Assembly (NCBI GenBank): GCA_037975125.1
Contig: CM075853.1
Span: 74,723,609-74,787,608 of the forward strand
DNA: 64,000 bases
From: Latrodectus hesperus
Lineage: Eukaryota > Arthropoda > Arachnida > Araneae > Theridiidae
Direction of reading: 5' to 3'
Position 1 is the stretch's first letter, and every line of letters starts with the position of its first letter. Below the pieces are notes generated by a model. It worked only from the letters and a program-made list of their open reading frames with translations, did not search any database and was not told the origin of the DNA. Below, in pieces: positions 9,465-21,509 of the stretch. A program made the position numbers and the translations under genes.

Positions 9465-11881
9465 TACAATTACAGTTTTTAAACATACTTTCCAAATATA
9501 TTAAATTAAATCATCTTAGAAAAGTATTTTTTCAATTATTTTTATTTTCTTGAAAATGTGAAATCTTTGTATATTCAAAAAGAATATTTTATCCTGCCCC
9601 GAAGTAGTAATAACAAATTGAGACAAATTGCCCAAATACATTCATCACTAGTACAACCGATTTTATATTTCCAATTAGAGACTTAAAATTTTTACACAAA
9701 GAAGTAAATATTATTTAAATATGCAAGAGTTAATAAAAAATTAAGCTAAATATTTCTTAAAAGCACAAGACTACTTTATTTGTTTAAATGAAATCAAAAC
9801 TTTATCAAAAACAAATAAAATAAGTATAATTAACTAGTTAAATATAAAAACCAATGTTTTTATAGACTATTTTATAAATTCAAGCAAAATTAAAGTTATA
9901 CTTCTATGTTAAAGCAAATATTTTCTTGCAAACATTATTAAACATTTTATCACAAACATTCAGAAATATAAAAGTGTGTCTAAACTTGTTCATCATATAC
10001 TTGCTACGGAACATAAATAGATTTCGCACACATATATACGATTGTTAACACTTTTTTGACAGGTTTGCAGTTGTTAAACAAAGTAAGCAAAACATATTAA
10101 ATATATGATTATTTGACAATATATATTGAAATTTTTATGTGACTTAAGCGTTCATTTTTGATTTCAATTTCCTAACAGAGCTTTTAAATTCTACATAGAA
10201 ATATAATACATGAAAATAATGTTATAGCTTCAAAATTAAAAATCTCATAATATTACTTTTCATAATAGTTTTCAATATTGTTTTTGAAAAAAAAAAAAAA
10301 ACGAAATTCAATAGCTGCTTCACATTTTTCGGTATTTAGATAGAGAGAGAGAAAATATACTCCACACACAACTAAATATAAAACATATTTCTCCCAGAAA
10401 AGAAAAAAAATCAATATATTTTTACATTTAATATCAGAAATCCAATTTTAAAAAGTATCTCATTATCGTTTATAACTTTTGTCGCTGTTTTTCTCTCAAT
10501 ATGGAAAAAAATTTTAATTATTAGAACATTTTCTAAAATCAATTTTTTAAAGTTTTATATAATTAATATTACAGTTGAATAATATAGGAATTCAGTTAGT
10601 GAATGAAATTTCTTAAACGGAAAAGAAACTTCATTAAATGTTTTATAATTTTGCTTGAAACTTTACCAAAGCTTCGATAAAATTCTCTGAAATTTCTAGA
10701 CTAGACCAACCAATCTACTTTATAATTGTCTAATATTTTAATTGTCTCTTTTTAGTAATCACAAATTATTTTGAAAGTTATTAAACGTCTTTCAACGACA
10801 ATAATAAAGTTTTGGGTAACGTACATTTTCACCAAAACAACGAAAATTTTACGAATGAAATTCCCGTGTGTAAAATTTATGTAAATTAAAAATAATACTA
10901 TTTTTGATATTTAAATTCAACATATTTTAAAATTGATTATGTAAATTTACATATCAATAATATTAAAAAATACATATAACTTAACTCAACAATAGTGCAC
11001 ATGGTACAATCAAAGATAATATCTTGTTATTAAAACGATCAAAGAGATTTATTCCACAAGACAATATTATCAAACTTAAAAAGGAAATTAAAATAATCTA
11101 TGCAGCTGGATTAAATCCAAAGGGTTTTTATAAATTAGAGGCTTAATCCTGATATCATAGACACAGTGATAATTTTAATTCCCATTTACGAACTAAAATT
11201 TTGGAAAATCTCTTTTTTGCAATTTTCTCATTTAATAAATGATTTCTTTTCCCTTTTTTATTTTTCATGATAAGATATATTTTTAATTTTTTATTTGATT
11301 TCTTTTTCTCTAACGCCTGAGACCTGGATTCATTTTTTAAACAAGGAAGAGGTATGTGCAAGCATTCCAGACATCGTGGAAACAATATTAGAAGACACAT
11401 GGATAACGAAACTTGATAAAAAAGAACTGTGGTGCCGAATTCAATTTTTATATTTTTCGTACGTAAGAACCCAGAAAGAGGAAAAATGTTCCCTTTGCCT
11501 TGTATGTTAGAACATAAAGGCGGAAATACTCTTCAAAAGATAGTGTTGTCTTGTTCTGAAGCTGGTTTCGTTTCATTTGAACATCTCAATTTATTAAATT
11601 ATGTTTTCGAAAGAGATTGAGTCAATTCTGTTGACGATTTGTCGCAGTTGAAGAACTGAACATGTTTAGCAATTGGAGTAAAAAATAAAATTTCTGAAAA
11701 TAGACGAAAATTTTTGACATAAAACAATTACAAAAAAAATTATGGATTTCTAAAGAACGACCTCTTGAAAATTTCAAAAACTTGAGAAAAAATCTGAAAA
11801 ATAAATGAAGAGGAACCAGTACCCGAGGTCGAAAAACTGTAATATCTCTTTCAAAAATATTGTTGAGAAGGTAACACACTA

Positions 11882-12076
11882 AACTGGAAAAGCTTTGCTT
11901 GTTTCGCTGAGAAAAATGAGGGAAATGAACATTCCTGTTGATGACAATTTCTTTAAGAGAAGTTCAACTTCTTTACCATGAAGCTGAACATAAAAGATTT
12001 CAAAGCATCACAAAGTTGACTCCAAAAATTTAAAGCCAGGCACAGTTTGATCCTTAGAAAATTATGTGAAGTGCAG
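11882..12076 (+). pseudogene. pogo/Tigger-like transposase fragment (CENP-B-type HTH region)
   Basis: One frame reads W-K-S-F-A-C-F-A-E-K-N-E-G, then Q-F-L-x-E-K-F-N-F, then K-L-N-I-K-D-F-K-A-S-Q-S-x-L-Q-K-F-K-A-R-H-S-L. This matches, in order and spacing, the second CENP-B helix-turn-helix of Tigger/Jerky-type transposases (pattern FKAS-x-GWL-x2-FK-x-RHG). The conserved Trp of the GWL position is TGA (12016-12018), and three more stops interrupt the frame, so it is dead. Homology stops shortly after; no DDE catalytic domain follows. The direction of transcription would be plus. The family is recognised from motif memory only. Confidence 0.72.
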
Positions 12077-12395
12077 TCAATAAAATAAAAGTAAGTCTTG
12101 TTTTTATGTATAAATAGTATTTTTTTGCACGTGTTTTTTCTATTGTGTATTCTAAATAGTTCTTTTTATAGTATTTTATTTGTAAAGAAAAAGTAGTTTA
12201 GGTTATAAAATCAGGTCTTAATTATCTAAAATAATATTTTTCTATTTTACGAATTGTTTTGCTGGTCTTTACGTGTTTATACAAATGAGCGTCTACTGTA
12301 TGTATTTTGAATAAATTAGATAATTTGAAGATGTGAAGCCAAGAAATTATACCCTTTTGTATTTTCTCGGCTTTATATTATTCCTAATATTTATG

Positions 12396-12472
<77 letters not shown>

Positions 12473-13063
12473 TTTATAATATTATTCAAAATAGTTATGC
12501 ATGTACACACAAATTGTATTAAGGAAGTGAATTAACAATTAAAAAATATCTTGAATACTTACTTAAATTAGCATAAAATTAAAATAATTTCATGAAATCA
12601 TTAGTTTCTGATTGAATATTTTTAACAATTATTTTAGAGAAAATCAATTATTTTTATACATAATTCAGAATATTTCAGCAACTGTAATTTGAAATTATAT
12701 TAACAAAAATAACCAACTCCAGGAAAACATCATATCTTAAAATATAGTGAGCTATCATTACATAAGCTCTCTTTATGTGTTTATACTAAATAAAGCAGAC
12801 ATATTAAGGATTAAAAATTCTAGGTATTCATTTGTAATCTAACTGAATGGTTTAATGCAATAATAAACGCAACAGTTTAATTACATTTGGAATAGTTTTG
12901 GGGAAATGTCCTAATATGAAAAATACATTCTAATACTGTAGCTCAAACTTAGAAAGTATATAAACTAATAGATTAATTAAGAGCTACAAAATATTTTACG
13001 AAATATTAATATAATATTGAAAACCACTTTCTCGTAACATGTAAAAAATTAGTTTGACAAACG
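12077..13063. other. AT-rich intergenic DNA with one TA microsatellite
   Basis: Apart from the TA tract at 12397-12466 nothing is recognisable. Confidence 0.6.
12397..12466. repeat. (TA)n microsatellite, about 35 units
   Basis: Uninterrupted alternating TA for about 70 bp. Confidence 0.99.
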
Positions 13064-13470
13064 ACTATATTGAAAAATACATAACACTGTTATGTCTTAA
13101 AATTGTGAATTTCTAACCCCCCCCACATACAGATAAAAGGATTATACATATTAAAATTATATTTTGATATTTTCAAATATTTACTATGATCGTATGTTCT
13201 TAAGTAAGTTAAAATAATACTTTAAATGGAAGATTACTTTTATTTATATATGCTTCCTATATTGAAAACTACCTAACACTATATTGAAAAATACCTAACA
13301 CTGTTATGTCTTAAAATTGTGAATTTCTAACCACACACACAGAGAGATAAAAGCATTATACATATTAAAATTATATTTTGATTTTTTTCAAATATTTACT
13401 ATGATCGCATGTTCTTAAGTAAGTTAAAATAATTTTTAAATGGAAGATTACTTTTATTTATATATGCTTC
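13064..13470. repeat. Tandem duplication, two copies at 214-bp offset
   Basis: 13064-13256 and 13278-13470 are about 93% identical. The link 13257-13277 repeats the start of the unit (ctatattgaaaactacctaac), so it is a partial third repeat. The main difference is a C-run versus CACACA stretch at 13117-13125 and 13331-13341, a slippage hot spot. No coding content. Confidence 0.95.
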
Positions 13471-14843
13471 AATTTTTTTAAAATTTATTTTATAGAGCAT
13501 TTTGATTTCATTTTCAATTTCACGGCATTCTTTTTACCTCAATTTGATTAATTCATTCCAGTGTTTTGTTTTATTTTTGATAAACTTAAACATTTCAGTC
13601 ACTTTTCTAGGTAAATAACAAACGAGTCAGTATTCTCGAGTCGATGATGATAAAGCTTTTTTGCAATATGTCGACCAAATTATTTAGTCTTTGTTCAATG
13701 TAATGTGACATTGAAAAAATTAAAGACTAGAACTGTTACTTTTCATGCAGACATCACAAACACTTAGAAAAGTATTTTTATTCTCTTTTTTAAATGCTTA
13801 AGCTATTTTTTTCGAATTAAAAAAATTACATCATTTATTGAAAAAATAAACAAATAGAACAAATTCACATTACAATGATTTTAAGCAAAAGCATGACATT
13901 TTGAAAACAGACTATATCATTGATTGTTTCAGTTTTATGAATTTTTTTCTAAACTAAAAGCTAACTTATTAATAGCAAGAATATTTCTGATAATTTTCGA
14001 AAATCTTAATAATTTTTATTTTAAAAATATCATAATTTATAAGTTGTAATTTTTCTAAACTTTTCTATAAATACGTTTTTTGGTTAGCCGTCCATCCTTC
14101 AGTTTCACTTCAATTATATTTCTTAAAAAAGGGAATGTTTTCTTATTTCTTCACTTGCCTTTTCAATTAGTGTTAATGGTTTTAGCTCTAATCTCCACAA
14201 GTTTAACTTGATTCCTTTAAATCCTTTAAAAAGTAGTGCTCTAAATCTGTGAATAGAATGATAAATAAATAAAATTCTTTTTAAATTCCAAGAACCTTTA
14301 AGCTTTTGAAGATAAACTCAACTTTCATCATTTCAGTCTTTTTTATTATAAATACTTTGCAAATAATTATAATACACCAAAAAAGTAAAACTTACAAGCA
14401 TCATATTGAAGGAGTATACTATTTAAGAATATTAAAAACAAATGTTTTCAAATTTTATTTTTGTTAAGTTCTTCTGTTGTTACTTTCTTAATGACAAACA
14501 CAGACCCGCGCATAAAAGAATATGAATCTTCATGTTAACGGAAACTACACACATATTTATTAAAAGTCAGGAGGGAGAAAATCCTTTTTTTAGTTGCAAA
14601 CAAAAAAGAATAATTTTAACTATACATATTTTGAATAAAAAGTAAAACAAGGATTCGGTTAAATTGCTAAAAAATATAAAAGGCACACAAGATACATAAA
14701 CTGATTGAAAATTTTTCTTATTTTTTCTTTACTGAAAAATGCATAAAATTATAAAAAATATTAAATATTTTTACAGTTTTTATTATTGTGTACCTTACGA
14801 GAAACTTGTTCCTAAATATCTATAATTAATTTTTTACTTAAAT
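13471..14843. other. AT-rich intergenic DNA, nothing identified
   Basis: Homopolymer-rich sequence without motifs that I can name. Confidence 0.6.
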
Positions 14844-15075
14844 TGCCAGCTGACAACGGAGTGGTTAACGTCCCTAACTTCAAAGCTGCAGGCCCCATGT
14901 TCAGATCCTGGTCAGGCATGAATGCTCTTTTGCTTTTCAGTATTATTTCAATTTCGGAGCGAAAACTGCACCCTCACTGGGTGCCCCACTGTTATAAGAT
15001 GTCATCACCTTCACCCCTTGTAGCTCTGAATAAGAAAAATACTAAAGGCAGCCTGGCATTAAAAAAATTAATAAA
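14844..15075 (+). mobile_element. Probable tRNA-derived SINE
   Basis: A GC-richer block starts with a tRNA-like head: an A-box-like GACAACGGAGTGG (14852-14864) and a B-box-like GTTCAGATCC (14899-14908), at normal Pol III spacing. The body, including GGGTGCCCCAC, is unrelated to tRNA, and the 3' end is an A-rich tail near 15060-15075. It differs in sequence and orientation from the SINE at 3478-3717, so it is a second family. I could not find a convincing TSD. The 83-codon open frame through it is incidental. Confidence 0.62.
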
Positions 15076-15378
15076 GTTTTGTTTAAAAAAATAAAATGTT
15101 TTTTTATTTAGAATATTTTACACCTCAAAACAAGCTGATTTTACAGAAAATTTTTTTATTAACCGTTTTCAAATTATTTAAACATTACAAATGTTGTTTC
15201 ACTAAACATAAAAATGAAAGGTAAAATATAATTCTTTTAATGAAAATTTATAACTTTCATTTATAATGAAAAAAATCACAGAATATTCTTTTAAATACGG
15301 TTAAATAAGTTTGACTCGATAATCCACTTAGTAAATTAATTTTATGAAATTATTTTAGCTATGCAGAAAACTAATATT

Positions 15379-15450
15379 AGTATTTTGATATGAAACAAAT
15401 GGTATAAAATAAACTTTAATAATATACCATTTGTTTAATATCAAAATACT
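15379..15450. repeat. Inverted repeat, 28-bp arms, 16-nt loop
   Basis: Arms 15379-15406 and 15423-15450 pair at 27 of 28 positions. The hairpin is 72 nt and AT-rich. It may be a foldback/MITE remnant or a template-switch event; a small-RNA precursor is possible but not supported by anything else. Confidence 0.95.
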
Positions 15451-15756
15451 TAATCATTAATTCAAGAGTTAACTATACAAAACATTTTACAATAACGATC
15501 TAAAAGTATATGAATTCAATAATTTTACTTCCTTTCAGATATATACTTTAAATATTTTCTATTTAGCTGCTTGCATACTTTTTAGGTTTTTCTCTCACTC
15601 ATATCGGATTTAAATACATTAATCTAGAAATTTCATTCTTTTCTTCTATTTGCTTATGCCGGAGTACTAAGGAAATTGATAAATTTTAATGGTGTGGTGA
15701 AATTGAAGTTTTAAAGTTTATCTTATATAGTCATGGAATGTATAATTAAGGGTCAC

Positions 15757-15978
15757 TCAATTCATAATTATCACCTCTTTTGACATAGTACATAGAAATG
15801 ATTGAGACAAGCAGATAATCCCTTCACAGACAACGTGATCATTATGTATATCAGTTATTGAAGATATCTGAATAACACTGGATGTCACGGGTGAAATATC
15901 TTGTACGTCTGTCTCATCTAGCGACAAATTTGCAACATTTGTAGACGGTAAGTTTACAAGTATTTCATAATCATCCAT
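15757..15978 (-). CDS. Unassigned 73-codon open frame, weak exon candidate
   Basis: The frame starts with a true ATG and its composition is unlike chance AT-rich frames: acidic, Ser/Thr-rich, with no long runs of Asn, Lys, Ile or Phe (opening M-D-D-Y-E-I-L-V-N-L-P-S). The context G-A-G/GTGATA at about 15768 could be a splice donor, which would make it a short first exon or a piece of an old transposase gene. I see no promoter and no convincing next exon. It could also be chance. I recognise no domain. Confidence 0.25.
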   Translation of the reverse strand: MDDYEILVNLPSTNVANLSLDETDVQDISPVTSSVIQISSITDIHNDHVVCEGIICLSQSFLCTMSKEVIIMN

Positions 15979-17242
15979 TACGGATGATAACAGGAATTAC
16001 ATATTTCATTTCCGTTAGAGATTATGCTGCAAAAGTTTTACTTCACTTTTTCAATAAATACCAACCGTCTGATCTGAAATCTAAATTTTTGTATTTATAA
16101 TCATAATACAGATATATATACACATTATTTTTTTTAACTTTGTTAAAGTATTTAATACTCTGTTTATCTATTTTCTCACAACGAATTTTGCTCACATCTA
16201 TTTTTTAACAAGCACTTTAGGAATTTTCCAATTTGAGTTTATGAGTTAATAAAACAAATGTATTAATTACTTTATTATTCAACGAAGAAGCAGTTAAAAA
16301 AATGTAAAAGCAGTTTTAATAAGCATTTTCTATAAACATGTTTGTATTTCAGAAATGATTTGAAAGCTTAAGAAATGTAAGTAATACAAGATTATTAATA
16401 AGTAGTGAATGTTTTAATATGACATTCAATTATTATTGCATTGCTATTAATATTTATATGATCAAAAATATTTACGCAAAAGGTGCTTTAAATACAAGTC
16501 TATTTCATATTTTAATTTTTCATTTACTGTAAGCTTCAAATTTATGCAATACATTATAATATATTCATGTTATTTTGATTTATGCATAAATGAATGTTTT
16601 TTTCTGAAGAAAATGTAAGTGGATAAAATGGCTTTTATCTTCATCTGATAGAAAGAACCATTGTCTTCAACGAATTAGAAAAAATATATATTATTTAATT
16701 GTTTATTTCTTATTTAAAATATAAAGTCTTTTCATATAACACCTTTTATTTTATTATTTCACATAATTTAATTTTAAAAATTTAGCATTTAGTAGTTGCT
16801 AAGAACATACTACATGCGGATATGCATTTATTGTGAAATATAAATTTATAAAGAATATCAAATTATTGGTTATAAATTGAAAAATTAGCACGTCTCCATT
16901 ACTTTATATTTCCAGTTAATCAATATTTATCAAATTTCTGAATTTGTTTATTTATTAATTTAAAAATTCTTGATATATATTACACACACGCATTCATATC
17001 TTCACTTTTGATAAAATTATGTTGTATTAAAGAGTTAGTTATAACAGCAATAATATGCTTTTAAAATCTTTTCACATGATTAGGGTTTATCATTGAGAGA
17101 CATTATCAATAAAATATAAATTTTTCACCAACTATGACTAAATATTTAAAAAGAAAAACTTATTTATCAAATTCCTTGTGTTGTATTAATTGTTGGAAAA
17201 GGCATTACTGTGAATGTTTTAGACATAGTTAAATATTTATAT
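15979..17242. other. AT-rich intergenic DNA, nothing identified
   Basis: No coding, RNA or repeat signal beyond simple AT-rich sequence. Confidence 0.6.
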
Positions 17243-18417
17243 ACATTTATAGACTTTTGTGAAGTGTGGTTCTTGCCAAAATCAGTAGCCAGATTAGCCA
17301 CAATTGTTGAAGATCACCACTACCACACGCCTCAACATTGATTCAAAGAGACTCTGGATATTTTCTTGGGGTACAGTAAACCAAACAGCTTCCACATATT
17401 GTCAAAGTTGATCTGGTGTAGCAGCTAGGGATGGATGATGGGTCAATCGTTGAGCAACCAAGGGCCATATGTTTTCTATCGGCGAAAGATCCAGAGAGCG
17501 AGCCGGTCAGGAAAACAATTCAATCTGACGATTAACGAAGAACCCTTGGACAATGCGTGCCTCGTGTGGTCGCGCATTATCCTGTTGAAACAGATCTGTG
17601 GGCAAGGACTGAGGGTGAGGAAGAACAGCTGGCTCAAACAGCACTGACAATTTAAAGTACGCGGAATGTATACTAGAGGAGTACGAGAATGATATCCAAT
17701 ACCGCTCTATACCATAATAACCGGTGCAGGACCAGTGGAGCGGTGCATAACGCACCTGCTCAGCATCCTCACTCCATAGTGTCTTCAAACTCAAATGTGA
17801 CCATCGTGGTGTTTCAGACAGAGTAAAGACAATTTCATTCCATTTTGCAGTCCACATCCTTCTTTCATCGCATGATAGGCGGCAGAGACATCTGTGGTTA
17901 TACGTCAAAGGTAAACGAAGCAATGGACGTCTTGCGGACAGACCACTCTGTTGAAAATAGCGTCGAATGGTACATGCAGGCACTGGTTGATGCGTTACAG
18001 ACTAAATGTGCTGCTGTGGTTCGTGATTCGGCTGAGCGATCCGTCACTGCCATGCGTACAATTTGCTTGTCATCACGTGAAGTGGTGTACTGATGTGGAT
18101 GCAATCGAACACGTCAGTCGGTCGTACCCTCCTGCAACCAATGATCTCATATCCACATTACAGTTGTTTGGTTTCGTTCAACACGACTGCTGATATTTTT
18201 TAGGGAAAAAGAAACAGTTGCCGAGCTTGAAATTGTCGAAATCTCCAAGCCTTAAATAATGCTTTGAGGTGGTGCCATATGAGCTTGTGATGTGCGTCTG
18301 CTCTGAAATTCTAATCATTTACTTATCTCACTTCCGCTAATGCATGTTGTAAATTTCATGTTATTTGCATGCTTCCACCACCACCAGGGTGTTACATTTA
18401 AGGTGGCCAGAAGTGTA
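17243..18417 (-). mobile_element. Decayed Tc1/mariner-superfamily transposon
   Basis: A GC-richer 1.2-kb block encodes a Tc1-like transposase relic on the minus strand. The 5' end on the minus strand begins TACACTTCTGGCCACC next to TA (18417). The opposite end, TACATTTATAGAC at about 17243, matches it only partly, as expected for eroded terminal inverted repeats and TA target sites. Tc1 elements are typically 1.3-1.6 kb, so some internal sequence has been lost. The boundaries are approximate. Confidence 0.82.
17294..18200 (-). pseudogene. Tc1-like DD34E transposase relic
   Basis: In order on the minus strand: a DNA-binding HTH remnant with S-R-D-D-K-Q-I-V-R-M-A-V-T-D-R-S-A-E-S-R, then C-T-I-R-R-Y-F-Q-Q-S-G-L-S-A-R-R-P, then W-T-A-K-W-N-E-I-V-F-T, then F-Q-Q-D-N-A-R-P-H with the second catalytic Asp, then P-A-R-S-L-D-L-S-P-I-E-N-I-W with the catalytic Glu. 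The spacing from that Asp to Glu is 34 residues. A frameshift lies at about 17945-17983. TGA replaces a Trp at 17507-17509, another TGA lies shortly after, and the first catalytic Asp (normally after V-F-S/T) is lost. The terminal stop is TAA at 17294-17296. It cannot transpose. Confidence 0.88.
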
Positions 18418-20687
18418 TATGCATAAAATATATACATAATTAACTTTAAATATAGATAACTTCTGTTCTCCAAATGGAACACATGAGATTTACTTTGTTC
18501 CTATTATTTTTCTTGTTTACTCAAACATTCTTTAAGACATTTCTTTATATTGATGTTGGTTTTGGTAAATATTTATAAAATTATTTGACTTTTTAAATAT
18601 CATTTACGCCATATTTTAATAATGTAATATAAACTATAAAAATCTGTTGTTTGCTTTTTGATATTTGTTAGTTTGAATTTTCCATGAATGATTACGAGTT
18701 TTTAATAAATCAATTTTAAAAGGGAAACTGCAGCTAGAAAGTATGATACATACTTCCAAAATTATGTTTTATTCATTATCAAAGAGAATATTTTACACAG
18801 AGTACTTCAATTATTTTCAAAGAAAAGTGGAACAAAATATGATATGTAAGATTGCGTACAAAAAAATTCACATGGTTTTATTTTTAATAAATGTAACAAA
18901 TTGATCAATTAAAATTCTGAAAAATATAAAAATGCATGAAATAAAATATCAACTTTTAAACATTTATAAAATTTTTTAAATTTTTTTATTAATTTCATTG
19001 TAATTACTATCTGTTAATAGCTATGATGAAACTATTAAAAACATGTTAGATATCTGCAAAAGTATTATAGTAAAAAAATAATAATTTTTTCATGAAAAAA
19101 CTATTATGAAAAACTATTCATGAACACTAAATTTTTCCATTTTAAGATTTTATTTTATTAAAATTACAATCAGTACATAAATGAAAATTTATCACTTATC
19201 TTCCATGAAGGTATTTTTTAAAATTAGAAAATATAACTCATCTCTTGACTATCATCTTCAAATAAGATTCATGAATAATAATAAAAGTAAATTGTAATTT
19301 TGAATAATTCAATGGTACTTAATTATCAAAAATATTTATGTCATTTAGAAGCAGAATCCAAAAGAACGAAGTTAAACAATTATAAACTTTAAGTATTGTA
19401 ATTTTAGCATTAAATATACAAAATGAGGGAGAAAAAATTACATTTCTATCAAAATTACATCTGATTAACGAATAGTTTACTCAGTATTTTCTCTATTATG
19501 CAAGAAATATTTTTATATTTTTATTTTATTTATTTTTCAGTTACAATAAAAAAATGAGGGGTTTAAATAATATTTCTAGCTAATCAATTAAAATAATTAA
19601 TAATTTTCAATGAAATTGCTAAATAATTTATACAGATAAATAATTATGATTGTAATATATTTTTAAATGCTATATAATGAAGAGGTCTTCAAGTTGTAGT
19701 TACGGACAGATATTTTCTTAGTATATTTCCTTCATTTCAATAAAAAAATCTATATTTAATCACCAGAATTTCTAATTTAGATTATTGTTTCAATTAAATT
19801 TAAATTATATTGTTAAACAAATTAAGCTATTGAATACTTTTTAATAAAAATACAGTATTCTTTTAAACCTTTATTCTTTTCAAACACCCATTAATTAAAA
19901 TTTAACGCTTCATTATTAAAGTTTAATGGCCACATCGCGTTCTTTTTTCTAGAAGGATTATAATGTCAATTACAATGGTATTATTTCAATGAGAAATATT
20001 GTTTTTAAGTAATTAAAATAGCTGTTGATTTAGTTAATAAATGAATGAGTAAGATTGAAGATAAAAGAAACGAATATGTTTCTTTCCTTTTGAAATAAGT
20101 ATCAGTGCCGATTTTACTTTATTTGAAGTTTTGCTTTTAAAATTAAGTAAGAAGATATTTAAATTTATTTTTTACTACACAAATCTACTTAACTTGTTTT
20201 CGAGAAAAACGTAGCACTTGTATGTCATTTATATTTTAGAATTTTATACCTTGCACTAAATCAAATAAAATGTTTATGAAAGTTTTAGGTTTTGATTCAT
20301 AAATAAAAGCTAAAATTTCTTTTTTTAAATTTTCTTATAGGAAAGTATAAGTGGGTGATAATATTTAAATTACCCCATATGTTGACCCATTAGTTTTGAA
20401 AACTACCTTATTTTTACACATAAATATAATTTATATATTAAATTTAGAGAAAATGTAAAGTAAATGAGAGAAAAATTGAATTTCCTAAAAACCATTGACA
20501 ATTACGAGCATTTTTTAAATGTAAAATACAAAAATTCAAACTATATATTTGTTTTTATGGAACAGAATAAAACATTCTATTTTAAAACTATAATACTTAT
20601 TAAATTACTAGTTTTACTAGTTGATATGTTTATAAAGATAATAGTATGTACGTGTTATTAAATATATATGTAGGTGTGAGTAAACAT
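18418..20687. other. AT-rich intergenic DNA, nothing identified
   Basis: Long A/T homopolymers and short local repeats (for example around 19080-19130). The 65-codon frame at 20464-20661 has no recognisable content. Confidence 0.6.
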
Positions 20688-20975
20688 CACGATCAAAGAC
20701 AATCAACCATTTTTGATTCTTCTCCTGGTAGGGTCACCAAAGGCGTGAAGGCCACTCCAATTTGCTCAGCTAAAGTCTGGGGCTACGGAGCTTGGTCAGT
20801 CCTCCTCCTTTGGGCGTTCCAGTCTTATGGACTAACGGAGGCTGCAACCCTTCCCCATTCATGAATAGTACACAGAGATCTGATGGAGAATCCACTTATT
20901 GTACTGGTCTTTTTAAAGGTGTACGCGCTCATGGACATGATCTAGCACTGCTGACCTCGGGGGCATGCAACAACA
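20688..20975. other. GC-richer island of unknown origin
   Basis: About 290 bp with visibly higher G+C than either flank, sharp on both sides. Three short frames cross it, but none shows a domain. It contains AAGGCGTGAAGGCCACTCC and CTACGGAGCTTGGTCAG. No A/B boxes or transposase motifs are evident. It is probably a fragment of a repeat, such as a LINE UTR or SINE-like unit, but this is inference. Confidence 0.5.
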
Positions 20976-20976
20976 T

Positions 20977-21070
20977 TTTTGTATTATTTTTACTTTGATT
21001 TCGTATTATTTTGTATTATTTTTAATTTGATTTCATATTCTTTTATATTATTTTCATTTTATTTTGATTG
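20977..21070. repeat. Three degenerate tandem units of about 31 bp
   Basis: Units of tttgtattatttttactttgat type follow the GC island directly, each ending in gattt(c)(a/g)tatt. It resembles a minisatellite tail to the island. Confidence 0.8.
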
Positions 21071-21186
21071 ATATAATTCTTAAAAATTTATTGGATTCTT
21101 CATTTCTTGTTTCCTAAAGAAATGATGTAGTGTAAAATAATTGAAGTCATTCCAGCCACACGGTTTTAACCACTTATAAAATTTGA

Positions 21187-21225
21187 TTTATTGATAACGA
21201 ATTTTTTATATTCGTTATCAATAAA
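21187..21225. repeat. Perfect 15-bp inverted repeat, 9-nt loop
   Basis: tttattgataacgaa (21187-21201) and its exact reverse complement (21211-21225) around ttttttata. A partial further copy, gataaatattgagcaatatttatc, lies at about 21629. Confidence 0.95.
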
Positions 21226-21509
21226 TATTGAATCATTTGAAATAAATAATAAAATAATTTCAGTTTTTCACTCAAATTATAAAAACTTTTAAAGATTTCT
21301 ATAATAATACTTTTTTTTGTTCTGATTTAATTTGATGCAGATTGACCTAATTCTTGTCTAAGATATCTTCTGAAAATCGACTTACTATTGAAGTATTAAC
21401 AAATAAAGGAAGACTGTAAACAATGGATTATTTAAATTCTAAACAAAGCTCAAAGAAAGGAACGTAGCATTTAAATCAATGATTTTTTATTTTAGTATCT
21501 CATTTATTA

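Larger units (their letters stand above)
8956..11881. other. AT-rich intergenic DNA
   Basis: No gene seen. It holds a short tandem repeat (9366-9413), a hairpin (9423-9464), an A15 run (10287-10301) and a short AG tract near 10340. From about 11320 the sequence becomes less AT-rich and may be part of the degraded DNA transposon recognised just downstream, but the frames at 11295-11620 show no motif I know. Confidence 0.6.

Noticed and set aside
17435..18193. Plus-strand ORFs across the Tc1-like relic
   Set aside because: Antisense of the transposase; the minus strand carries the motifs.
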